Below, one piece after another: positions 41,830 through 49,973 of a stretch of DNA of 64,000 nucleotides. This DNA is from Pseudomonas sp. GOM7 (GTDB lineage Bacteria; Pseudomonadota; Gammaproteobacteria; Pseudomonadales; Pseudomonadaceae): assembly GCF_026723825.1 (NCBI RefSeq), contig NZ_CP113519.1, forward strand, positions 3,844,001-3,908,000. Direction: 5' to 3'. A program made the position numbers and the translations under genes. Position 1 is the stretch's first letter. The number at the start of each line of letters is the position of its first letter. Under the pieces are notes generated by a model. It worked only from the letters and a program-made list of their open reading frames with translations. It did not search any database and was not told the DNA's origin.

Positions 41830-42753
41830 ATGCGCCAACCGAACCTCTCCGATATCGCCCTGTTCGCCGCCGTGGTCGAGGCCGGCGGCTTCCGTGTCGC
41901 GGCGCAACGCCGTGGCATGTCGGCCTCGTCACTGAGCGATTGCCTGCGGCGCCTGGAAAAGGAGTTGGGTGTACGCCTGCTCAATCGCACCACCCGCGGC
42001 CTGACGCCCACGGAAATCGGCGCGCGGCTGCTGGAACGCCTGCGTCCGGCGCTGGACGAGATCAACGCCGCGCTCAACGACCTGCAGGAAGACCCGCAGC
42101 ATCCGGTCGGTTCGTTGCGCCTGCATGTGCCGGGGGTCATCGCGCGGCACATCCTGCCGCACCTGCTGGACGGTTTTCTCGCGCGTTACCCCGGCATTGC
42201 GCTGGAGGTGAACATGGACAACACCTTCATCGACGTGATCGGTGCCGGGTACGACGCCGGCATTCGCTACGAGGAAAGCCTGGCCAAGGACATGATCGCC
42301 ATTCCCATCGGGCCGCGTCGGCAACGCTTCATGGCAGTCGCCGCGCCCAGCTATCTGCAGCGCCACGGCACGCCGCAGCACCCCAGCGAACTGAGCGAGC
42401 ACCGCCTGCTCGGCTACCGCTTCGCCAGCGGCAAGCTGGGCGTGTGGGAGTTCGAGCAGGCAGGACGCACCTTGCGCATCGCCCCCGAGGGCCGCCTGGT
42501 CAGCTCCTCGCAGGATCTGCTGATCGCCGCGGCCTGTGCCGGTCATGGCATCCTCTATACCTTCGAGGAATACATTGCCGCGCATCTCAGCAATGGCCAG
42601 TTGCAACCCCTCCTACAGGACTGGTGGCAACACTTCGAGGGCCCGTATCTGTACTACCACAGCAGGCGCCACGTGCCAGCGCCGCTGCGCGCCTTCGTCG
42701 ACTACGTGAAGGCGCAGAACAACCTCGACCATTCGTCACAAAGCCCGAAATAG
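41830..42753 (+). CDS. LysR family transcriptional regulator
   Basis: 307 residues with the LysR helix-turn-helix (IALFAAVVEAGGFRVAAQRRGMSASSLSDCLRRLE) and a substrate domain with DNTFIDVIGAGYDAGIRYEESLAKDMIA, characteristic of a common Pseudomonas subgroup. It is divergent from the Tat-SDR gene and 77 bp upstream of an MFS efflux gene; either or both may be targets. The ATG at 41830 has no clear ribosome-binding site; a TTG at 41770 is less likely. Confidence 0.88.
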   Translation: MRQPNLSDIALFAAVVEAGGFRVAAQRRGMSASSLSDCLRRLEKELGVRLLNRTTRGLTPTEIGARLLERLRPALDEINAALNDLQEDPQHPVGSLRLHVPGVIARHILPHLLDGFLARYPGIALEVNMDNTFIDVIGAGYDAGIRYEESLAKDMIAIPIGPRRQRFMAVAAPSYLQRHGTPQHPSELSEHRLLGYRFASGKLGVWEFEQAGRTLRIAPEGRLVSSSQDLLIAAACAGHGILYTFEEYIAAHLSNGQLQPLLQDWWQHFEGPYLYYHSRRHVPAPLRAFVDYVKAQNNLDHSSQSPK

Positions 42754-42829
42754 AGCGGCCGCCAATACCCAAGCAAGGCACTGGGAGAATATAATCCTGC
42801 GCCCCGCTCCACCCAATCCAAGGTTTTCC

Positions 42830-44023
42830 ATGAGCCACCCTGCTCCCAGCGCCGCGACCTCGCTGTCGCCGGGCGCGATCCTTCTCATTCAACTTGCCCT
42901 GGCCCTCGGCGGCTTCGCCATCGGCACCGGCGAGTTCGCCATCATGGGCCTGATGCCCAACGTCGCCGCCGATCTTGGCGTCAGTGAACCCCAGGTCGGC
43001 CATGTGATCAGCGCCTACGCCCTCGGCGTGGTGGTCGGCGCCCCCGCGCTGGCCCTGCTCGGCGCGCGCCTGCCGAGGCGCATCCTGCTCCTGTTGCTGA
43101 TGGCCTGCTTCGCCCTCGGCAACTTCGCCAGCGCCCTGGCGCCGACCTATGAGCCGCTGCTGATCTTCCGCTTCATCGCCGGCCTGCCGCACGGTGCCTA
43201 TTTCGGCGTCGCCATGCTGGTGGCCGCGTCCATGGCACCACCGCACAAGCGCGCCAAGGCGGTCAGCCGAGTGCTGGCCGGCCTCACCGTGGCCATTCTG
43301 ATCGGCAATCCGCTGGCCACCTGGCTCGGCCAGTTCATGAGCTGGCGCTACGCCTTCGCCCTGGTCGGAGTGATCGCCCTGAGCACCATCGCCATGGTGG
43401 CGATCTTCCTGCCAGCCGATCCGCACGAGGAGCGCAGCAGCCCGACAGGCGAGCTGCGCGCCTTCAATCGTGCGCCGATCTGGCTGGCCCTGGGCATGGG
43501 TGCCATCGGCTTCGCCGGGATGTTCTGCGTGTTCAGCTACATGGCCCCCACACTGCTCCACGTCACCCAGGTCGGTCCAGGCTGGATTCCCCTGGCCATG
43601 GCCGTGTTCGGTGCCGGTTGCATCGTCGGCAACAGCGCCGGTGGCTGGCTGTTCGACCGCCTGCGCCTGCGCGCGGTGGCCTGGATCCTGGCCTGGAGCA
43701 CCCTGGTGCTGCTGGTCTTCCCGTTCGCCGCGCACAGCCTGTGGAGCATCCTGCCGGCGATCTTCGCCCTGGGTACCATGATCGCGCTCGGCCCGGCGTT
43801 GCAGACCCACCTGATGGACGTCGCCAGCGGTGCCCAGACCCTGGCGGCAGCCTCCAACCATGCCGCCTTCAACGTCGCCAACGCTCTCGGCCCCTGGCTC
43901 GGCGGCCTGGCCATCAGCGCCGGCATGAACTGGACGGTCACCGGCTATATCGGCGCCGCCACTGCCATCGGCGGCCTGGTGCTGTTCGCCTGGGCCTGGC
44001 GCGTGCAACACGCAACGCACTGA
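42830..44023 (+). CDS. MFS transporter (drug/sugar efflux type)
   Basis: 397 residues with 12 predicted helices. LALGGFAIGTGEFAIMGLMPNVAADLGVS is the start typical of the AraJ/YdhP/DHA1 group, and the loop 2-3 motif is weak (GARLPRR). These proteins export drugs or sugars with H+. It follows a LysR gene in the same orientation. Function as efflux pump is inferred; the substrate is unknown. Confidence 0.9.
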   Translation: MSHPAPSAATSLSPGAILLIQLALALGGFAIGTGEFAIMGLMPNVAADLGVSEPQVGHVISAYALGVVVGAPALALLGARLPRRILLLLLMACFALGNFASALAPTYEPLLIFRFIAGLPHGAYFGVAMLVAASMAPPHKRAKAVSRVLAGLTVAILIGNPLATWLGQFMSWRYAFALVGVIALSTIAMVAIFLPADPHEERSSPTGELRAFNRAPIWLALGMGAIGFAGMFCVFSYMAPTLLHVTQVGPGWIPLAMAVFGAGCIVGNSAGGWLFDRLRLRAVAWILAWSTLVLLVFPFAAHSLWSILPAIFALGTMIALGPALQTHLMDVASGAQTLAAASNHAAFNVANALGPWLGGLAISAGMNWTVTGYIGAATAIGGLVLFAWAWRVQHATH

Positions 44024-44082
44024 CAGCCCAGAGGTGCATGACGGTGCGCGCGCAGGTATCTTCTGCCTCCCCAGCCACCGTC

Positions 44083-44652
44083 ATGACCCATTCGATGATT
44101 GCCCAGTTTCTGCGCCTCACCCTGATCGGCACCGCCCTCCTTACCTCACTGCACGCCCAGGCCAAGGTGACCGTTGAAGCCCACGATGGGCTGTTGGCAG
44201 CGAAGATTTCCGAAGAGATAGTGCCCGGCGATTACGAAGCCCTGCTCAAAGGACTGCGCGCCCACCCAGGCCACTTCACGCGCAAGATCGTCTTGCTCGA
44301 CAGCATCGGCGGCAGCGCGCCGGAAGCCATGCGCATGGGGCGCCTGCTGCGCGAAACCGGCTTCGAGGTGCTGGTGCCGTCCGACGGGCTGTGCCAGGGC
44401 AGTTGCATCTACCTGCTGGCAGCGGGCAAGAAACGCATGGTCAAGGGTGCCGTGGCGCTGCGCCGCCCGCCCTTCGCCAATGGTGACTCGGCACTGGCCC
44501 AGACGGCCGGCCCACGCGCCTTCGTCAGCCCGGCCAGCTACTTCCGCGAAATGGGGGTGAACACCAGCCTGGCCGAAGCCATCGAGCAGGTCCCGGAGGG
44601 GCGCATTCGCCTGCTGAGCCAGAGTGACCTGGCGCATTATCGATTGCAGTAG
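44083..44652 (+). CDS. Exported ClpP-like fold protein (COG3904 type)
   Basis: 189 residues. A signal peptide ends at AQA (residues 25-27). The core LLDSIGGSAPEAMRMGRLLRETG and GLCQGSCIYLLAAGKKR resembles periplasmic ClpP/crotonase-like proteins of the COG3904 group. The Ser in GGSAPEA sits where that group carries a Gly-Gly-Ser turn, and SCIYLLAA replaces the usual nucleophile helix, so protease activity is uncertain. An alternative ATG at 44038 has a better ribosome-binding site (AGAGG) but a longer n-region. Role unknown. Confidence 0.7.
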   Translation: MTHSMIAQFLRLTLIGTALLTSLHAQAKVTVEAHDGLLAAKISEEIVPGDYEALLKGLRAHPGHFTRKIVLLDSIGGSAPEAMRMGRLLRETGFEVLVPSDGLCQGSCIYLLAAGKKRMVKGAVALRRPPFANGDSALAQTAGPRAFVSPASYFREMGVNTSLAEAIEQVPEGRIRLLSQSDLAHYRLQ

Positions 44653-44713
44653 GGAGGAGGTGCCACCGCGTTGGTGCGCCGCACGAGCGGCACACCAACG
44701 CGGCAGGCTTGCA

Positions 44714-46015
44714 TCAGAACAGGAAGGTCAGCGCCAGGTTGAACAGCATGGCGGCGACGAAGCCGATGGGTGCGGCGCGCAGCAGCAGTTGCGAGAACAG
44801 CGTGGCGCGCGCCTTCTCTTCGGTGCAGGAGCCCAGCAGCAGGCTGCCACCGGAGGAGAACGGCGAGATCGAGGTGGCCTGAGCGCCGACCACGATGGCG
44901 ATGAAGATGATCATCGGGTCGATCGACATCGAGGCCGCCAGCGGCAGCACCATCGGGAACAGTGCCGGGGTCACCACACCCAGGGTGCTGGCGAAGATCG
45001 ACATCAGCGCCGCCACCACACCGAAGGCTACCGGAATCATCACGGGCGGAATGTTGCCGCTGATCCACGACGCCAGGGCAGCGATGGTGCCGGCCTTGAT
45101 CGCGACGGTAATCAGCATGCCGACACCGCAGATCATGATCAGCGTCGACCAGGGCACCGAGGCGATGGCCTTGCGCTCGTCGCCCAGTTTCAGCAACAGC
45201 GCGATCACCGAGAACAGGCTGGCGATCAGGCCGATGTCCACCTTGCTGTTGATGAACTTGACCGTGGCATTGTCCGGGAAGGCCAGCAGCGCCAGCGGCG
45301 CAGCCAGTACCAGCAGCATCATCAGCACGGTCAGCAGCAGGGTCAGTTTCTGCTCGCGGTTGAAGGGCTCGGGCAGGTCGGCGTTGATCACCGCGTTCTT
45401 CAGGTTGCGGCCATGGCCACCGAGGAAGACGAAAGCGCTGATCACCAGCACCGGGATGATCGCCGTGCTGGCGAAGATCGCCAGGGCATTGACGAAGGCT
45501 TCGCTCTCCGGCATGCCGGCGCTGGTCATCAGGCCGCGGAAGATGATGCCGCTCTGGCTGGACACGAAGTTCGCCCCGGCCAGGGCGCCGTAGTTCACCG
45601 CCATGCCGCCGAGAATCAGGCTCATGCCGGTGCGCTGGCACAGCAGCAGGGTCAGCGGTGCCATGAAGGCCAGCACGGTGTAGTAACCGGCGCCCATGCC
45701 GGCGATCACGCTACCGGTCACGAAGATGGCGTAAGGCAGCAGGTGCGGCACGCCACGGCAGCGGTACAACAGGTGGCCGGCGAGCTTCTCCAGGGTGCCG
45801 TTGACGGTGGCGAAGCTGTAGAACAGGCAGACCGAGAAGATCACGAAGAAGATCTTCAGCGGCCACATGCTGATGATGTCGCCTGGGCTCAGGCCCATGC
45901 CGAAACAGCCCAGCAGGTAGGCGAAGGCAATGGCGAACAGGCCGATGTTGATCTTGGTGGTGTAACCCAAGGCGACGGCAAGAACGATCGCGCTGACGAC
46001 GAGCAAGCTCATCAT
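44714..46015 (-). CDS. MatC-like/SLC13-type carboxylate permease
   Basis: 433 residues with about 11-12 membrane helices. The N-terminus resembles the MatC_N dicarboxylate-carrier domain (TKINIGLFAIAFAYLLGCF). Paired substrate-site motifs occur as FVSSQSGIIF and SISPFSSGGSLLLGS in the two halves, as in the ion-transporter superfamily. It likely imports a carboxylate. It is 47 bp downstream of the amidohydrolase gene on the same strand, and the two form a probable operon facing a GntR regulator. AAGGAG lies 10 bp upstream of the ATG at 46015. Confidence 0.85.
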   Translation of the reverse strand: MMSLLVVSAIVLAVALGYTTKINIGLFAIAFAYLLGCFGMGLSPGDIISMWPLKIFFVIFSVCLFYSFATVNGTLEKLAGHLLYRCRGVPHLLPYAIFVTGSVIAGMGAGYYTVLAFMAPLTLLLCQRTGMSLILGGMAVNYGALAGANFVSSQSGIIFRGLMTSAGMPESEAFVNALAIFASTAIIPVLVISAFVFLGGHGRNLKNAVINADLPEPFNREQKLTLLLTVLMMLLVLAAPLALLAFPDNATVKFINSKVDIGLIASLFSVIALLLKLGDERKAIASVPWSTLIMICGVGMLITVAIKAGTIAALASWISGNIPPVMIPVAFGVVAALMSIFASTLGVVTPALFPMVLPLAASMSIDPMIIFIAIVVGAQATSISPFSSGGSLLLGSCTEEKARATLFSQLLLRAAPIGFVAAMLFNLALTFLF

Positions 46016-46061
46016 GATGGTTTGACTCCTTTTGTTGTTCTGATGTGAGCGCCGGCCTCGC

Positions 46062-46907
46062 TTACGCGAAGCCGAACAGGGTTGCAGGGTTATCCACCAG
46101 AACGCGACGGCGCTCCTCGGGGTTGGGCAGCAGAGCCTCGAGCAGCGCGAACTGCTGATCGTAGCGGGTCTGCGACTCGAACTGGGTGTTGGGCCAATCG
46201 CTGCCCCAAAGAAAGCGCCCCACCCCGCCACAGGCCGCGCGCAAATGCGCGGTGATGGCCTGGGCGCGGGCCAGGTCGGATTGGCTGCGGTAGGCGGCAG
46301 ACAGCTTGATCCACAGCGGCGCCTGGCCGAACAGAGCGAAGAAGGCCTCGTGCCGTGGATCATCCAGACGCAGGCTGGGCTGCGGCAGACCGAAATGATC
46401 GATCACCAGGGTGACGCCGGATTCGAGAATCACCGGCACGATCGACGGCAGATCATCGAAACCGCGCTGGATCTCCACCTGCCAGCCACGCCGGGCCAGG
46501 CGGCGGAACAGCTCGTTCCAGGCCGCGCTGGTGTAATCCTCCAGGGCCTTGCCGATCAGGTTCAGGCGCACGCCTACCACGCCAGCGGCGGCCAGGGCGT
46601 CCAGCTCGGCATCGCTCACCTGCGCATCGACCACCGCCACGCCACGCAGGCGCTCGGGGAAACGTTGCAGCGCTTCGACCATGTAATGGTTGTCGGTGCC
46701 GAGAAAGCTCGGCTGGATCAGCACGCCATGGGACAGGCCACAGCCATCCAGATGAGCCAGGTACTGCTCCACCGTGGCGTCATACGCAGGGCTGTAGCGA
46801 CGGCCGGGCACCATCGGCAGATCCTGGCGAAAGATGTGGGCATGGGTGTCGATGCCGGTGAAGCTGGCAGTAGGCATGGGCGTCACGAAACTACCTCTGT
46901 CGTTCAT
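46062..46907 (-). CDS. Amidohydrolase family protein (LigI-like)
   Basis: 281 residues of an amidohydrolase TIM barrel. The metal motif is GIDTHAHIF (HxH), later ligands fall in LVIDHFGLP, and the closing Asp is in GSDWPN. The size and layout resemble 2-pyrone-4,6-dicarboxylate hydrolase (LigI) and related lactonases. With a carboxylate permease downstream and a divergent GntR regulator, lactone or ring-product hydrolysis is plausible. The start is uncertain: ATGs at 46958, 46907 and 46877 are in frame and none has a strong ribosome-binding site. Confidence 0.82.
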   Translation of the reverse strand: MNDRGSFVTPMPTASFTGIDTHAHIFRQDLPMVPGRRYSPAYDATVEQYLAHLDGCGLSHGVLIQPSFLGTDNHYMVEALQRFPERLRGVAVVDAQVSDAELDALAAAGVVGVRLNLIGKALEDYTSAAWNELFRRLARRGWQVEIQRGFDDLPSIVPVILESGVTLVIDHFGLPQPSLRLDDPRHEAFFALFGQAPLWIKLSAAYRSQSDLARAQAITAHLRAACGGVGRFLWGSDWPNTQFESQTRYDQQFALLEALLPNPEERRRVLVDNPATLFGFA

Positions 46908-46952
46908 TGTTCGAGCCGCGCGTCGAGGCGACTGCTTTTTATACAGACATTC

Positions 46953-46976
46953 AGTCATATATATGAATATATGACT
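46953..46976. promoter_or_regulatory. Candidate GntR operator
   Basis: Perfect 9-bp arms agtcatata (46953-46961) and tatatgact (46968-46976) with a 6-base centre. It sits in the AT-rich centre of the gap between the divergent amidohydrolase and gntR genes. The length and symmetry suit a GntR dimer. Confidence 0.5.
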
Positions 46977-47055
46977 CTATCGAGAGAGTTCCACTGCTGT
47001 CAACGCGACACCCAGTGGTAAAGTGACGGCCGGTCGAGATTCGGATGCGTGATCT

Positions 47056-47793
47056 ATGAGCGTTACACCCCTGGGACAGGATGAACGTCTGCCGCTGTAC
47101 CAGCGGCTACGGGACGAGATGCTGGCGAAAATTGCCGCTGGCCAGTGGCTACCGGGCGAGGCCATCCCCACCGAAGCGGAACTGACCCGCCAGTACGGCG
47201 TGGCGGTGGGCACGGTGCGCAAGGCCGTGGAGACCCTGGTGGCCGAAGGGTTGCTGGTGCGTGCTCAGGGGCGCGGCACCTTCGTGCGGCGGCCGAATTT
47301 CGACGGTTCGCTGTTCCGTTTCTTTCGTCAGGTCAGCGCCAGTGGCCTCACCCAGGTGCCGCTGAGCCACATTCTCGACTGTCAGCGTGTCCCCGCTGAA
47401 GAGGCCGCGCGCCAGGCACTGCGGTTGGCCGAGGGCGAAGCCTGTATTCACCTGCAGCGTCTGCGCCTGGTGGAAGGTCGTCCGCTGTTCCATGAGCGTA
47501 TCTGGCTGCCAGCCTCACGTTTCGGCGCCCTGCAGGAGATCGCACCGAACGACTTTCCCCAGTTGCTCTACCCCTTCTACGAGGAGCACTGCGGCCAACG
47601 CATCGCCTCGGCACAGGAAACCCTCACCGTCTCCTCTGCCGATGCCTCGCTGGCGGCCACGCTCGACGTCGACGAAGGCAGCCCCATCGTGGTCATCGAA
47701 CGCATCGCCCTGGGCTACGATCGCACCCCGCTGGAGTACCGCCTGTCACGCGCCGCCGCAGAGAATTTCCGCTATCAGGTGGAGATCAGCTAG
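47056..47793 (+). CDS. GntR family regulator (HutC/UTRA type)
   Basis: 245 residues. The N-terminal winged helix is PLYQRLRDEMLAKIAAGQWLPGEAIPTEAELTRQYGVAVGTVRKAVETL, and the C-terminal UTRA domain ends with SPIVVIERIALGYDRTPLEYRLSR. It is divergent from the amidohydrolase-permease pair, with a palindrome in the gap, so it is probably their ligand-responsive repressor. UTRA domains bind small organic acids, sugars or amino compounds; the ligand here is unknown. Confidence 0.93.
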   Translation: MSVTPLGQDERLPLYQRLRDEMLAKIAAGQWLPGEAIPTEAELTRQYGVAVGTVRKAVETLVAEGLLVRAQGRGTFVRRPNFDGSLFRFFRQVSASGLTQVPLSHILDCQRVPAEEAARQALRLAEGEACIHLQRLRLVEGRPLFHERIWLPASRFGALQEIAPNDFPQLLYPFYEEHCGQRIASAQETLTVSSADASLAATLDVDEGSPIVVIERIALGYDRTPLEYRLSRAAAENFRYQVEIS

Positions 47794-47916
47794 AAACCTG
47801 CCGCTGCAGCAGCAAAGGCCATGCTGCGCATGGCGCCCCTTTCTTGTACGACTGAGGGGCGCCAGCCCCTGGGGCCCAGGTTTCGGCGCGAACCGCGAGC
47901 GAAACCTCAACAGGCC

Positions 47917-49227
47917 CTAGAACATGCCCAGCCCCCAGGCCGCGCCGAACAGCACCAGCGAGAAGCCCCACATCCACCACAGCGAGTAGCGGATATGGCG
48001 GCCCAGATCCAGCCCGGCCAGGCCCAGGGCCAACCACAGCGCCGGCGAGAAGGGGCTGATGAAGGTGCCGATGATATTGCCGATGGTCAGCGCGTAGACC
48101 ACGCTGGCCGGCTCCACGCCCTGGGCACTGACCACTTCCAGGGTCACTGGCAACAGGCCGAAGTAGTAGGCGTCGGTGCTGAGCATCAGCTCCATGGGCA
48201 GGCCGAACAGGCCGAGCACGATATGCATCTGCCCTACCAGCGGCGCCGGCAACACCTGCGCCAGATCCTGGGCGATGGACGTGAGCATGCCGCTGCCGGT
48301 GAAGATGCCGAGCATCGAACCCGCCGCCAGGATGATCATGCCCATGCTCAGTGCAGCCGGTGCATGCGCCGAGATACGCTGCATCTGCGCCTTGCCACCC
48401 GGATAGTTGATCAGCAGCGCCAGGCACAGGCCAATCATGAAGATGTAGCCGGCCGGCAGCACACCGGAGAACAGCGACACCAGTACCGCCAGGAACAACG
48501 CGGCGTTGGCCCAAAGCAGGCGCGGGCGTTCCAGCTCACGCTCCTCGGCGCTCGGCTCGTGCAGGTCGCTGCTGGTTTCCACCAGTACGCCTTCGTCACC
48601 CGTCTTACCGGCGACGATGCGACGTTGCTCGCGCCAGCCCAGCAGTGCGGCCAGGGCAATCAGCAGCACCACACCGATGGCCTGAATGGTGATCAGGGGG
48701 CGCCACAGTTCGGTGACCTCGATGCCGGTCACCGCCGATGCACGGCCCAACGGCCCGGCCCAGGGCAGCATGTTGAAGATGCCGGCGCCCAGAGCCAGGA
48801 GCAGGAGCATCAGATAGGGGCTCATGCGCAGTTGCTTGTACAGCGGCAGCAGAGCGGGAACGGTCAGCAGGAAGGTGGTGGCACCGGCGCCATCGAGGTG
48901 GGCCAGCATGCCGATCACCGCCGTGGCCACGGTCACCGCGATGACGTTGCCGCGGGTCAGGCGCACCATACCGCCGATCAACGGGCGGAACAGCCCGGTG
49001 TCCTGCAGCACGCCGAAAAAGGTGATGGCGAACACGAACATGGTGGCAATGGCGGTGACGCGACCGATGCCATCGGTGAAGAAACCGGAAATCGCCTCGG
49101 GGCCGAAGCCCGCAGCCAACGCACCCAGCAGCGGCACCACGATCAATGGCAGAACGGGCGACATGCGCCCAACGAGCAACAGCACAACCAGGCAGCAAAT
49201 GGTCAACAGACCAATCAGGGTCAACAA
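47917..49227 (-). CDS. CitMHS family (citrate-metal:H+) permease
   Basis: About 436 residues with 11-12 helices of the CitM family. Landmarks are DGIGRVTAIATMFVFAITFFGVL, LDGAGATTFLLTVPALLPLY and LSTDAYYFGLLPV. Family members import citrate complexed with Mg2+ or other divalent metals. The start is unusual: AGGAG lies about 8-9 bp before TTG codons at 49227 and 49224, while the longer GTG start at 49257 has no site. It is convergent with gntR and may belong to the same carboxylate-use block. Confidence 0.85.
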   Translation of the reverse strand: MLTLIGLLTICCLVVLLLVGRMSPVLPLIVVPLLGALAAGFGPEAISGFFTDGIGRVTAIATMFVFAITFFGVLQDTGLFRPLIGGMVRLTRGNVIAVTVATAVIGMLAHLDGAGATTFLLTVPALLPLYKQLRMSPYLMLLLLALGAGIFNMLPWAGPLGRASAVTGIEVTELWRPLITIQAIGVVLLIALAALLGWREQRRIVAGKTGDEGVLVETSSDLHEPSAEERELERPRLLWANAALFLAVLVSLFSGVLPAGYIFMIGLCLALLINYPGGKAQMQRISAHAPAALSMGMIILAAGSMLGIFTGSGMLTSIAQDLAQVLPAPLVGQMHIVLGLFGLPMELMLSTDAYYFGLLPVTLEVVSAQGVEPASVVYALTIGNIIGTFISPFSPALWLALGLAGLDLGRHIRYSLWWMWGFSLVLFGAAWGLGMF

Positions 49228-49380
49228 ACCGCTTTCTCCTCTTTTTCTTGTCGGCACGCGAAAAGCACGCCCGGAGGCTAAAAGGCCAACCTTTCAGCAA
49301 CCTTTAAGCGGCAGACACCAGGAGGAGGAAATGTCAGGGGATATGTCGCGACGAAGAGGACATGGGGAGGCCACGCGCGC

Positions 49381-49869
49381 CTATGCGCCGCGCGTGCTGC
49401 GCTGCTGCAGAAGCAGCGAGGCCTCGTTGTAGGCACTCTGGAAGGCTTCGCTGCTGATCCAGGCGATGGCGGCGTCCTCGTCTTCATCATGGAAGAAGGC
49501 ACGATAGGCAATCAGCAACGCCATGATGAAATCGGTGGCCGAGTCTTGCGACTCTTCGGCCACCACCAGCTCCAGCACCGGGTATTGCAAAAATACCAGG
49601 CACAGCGCCAGCAGGCTGGTGCGCTCGGCGTACTGCATGCGCACGAACAGCTCGTCGAACAGCGCCGGGTCGAAGCCGTTCTCCTCGATGTCCTGGAAAT
49701 CGAAGGTGCTCAAGTCGAACTCGATATCATCGAACGGCTCGTCGATCAGCGGATCGGCCAGCACCGGATGAAGGAGACCGCCCTTGGCCCTGGTCTTGCC
49801 CATACGGTTCTGCCTGGCCTTGGTCTTGGCCCGCTGGGCGCGTTTCTTCTGCTTGTCGGGGGATGCCAT
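49381..49869 (-). CDS. Conserved hypothetical protein with acidic core
   Basis: 162 residues. A strongly basic N-terminus (KQKKRAQRAKTKARQNR) is followed by a very acidic segment (DEPFDDIEFDLSTFDFQDIEENGFD) and a helical C-terminal domain. No signal peptide or membrane helix is present. AAGGAG precedes the ATG at 49869. I do not recognise a characterised family; the charge split suggests nucleic-acid or protein binding, but that is speculation. Confidence 0.75.
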   Translation of the reverse strand: MASPDKQKKRAQRAKTKARQNRMGKTRAKGGLLHPVLADPLIDEPFDDIEFDLSTFDFQDIEENGFDPALFDELFVRMQYAERTSLLALCLVFLQYPVLELVVAEESQDSATDFIMALLIAYRAFFHDEDEDAAIAWISSEAFQSAYNEASLLLQQRSTRGA

Positions 49870-49973
49870 GGCGGCAAACTCCTTGCTCGTGAGCGCCATG
49901 TGCATGGCGGGAGAATCGGGGCCGTGGCTGAGCCTGGCCGAGGAAGAAGGTAGCCCTCCCCGGCCGCTGCGGT

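Noticed and set aside
42587..44020. 477-codon minus-strand frame
   Set aside because: Antisense to the MFS transporter at 42830-44023, which has clear membrane helices.
44624..46048. 474-codon plus-strand frame
   Set aside because: Antisense to the MatC-like permease; composition dominated by His, Gln, Asp and Arg.
47821..49281. 486-codon plus-strand frame
   Set aside because: Antisense to the CitMHS permease; no recognisable motif.
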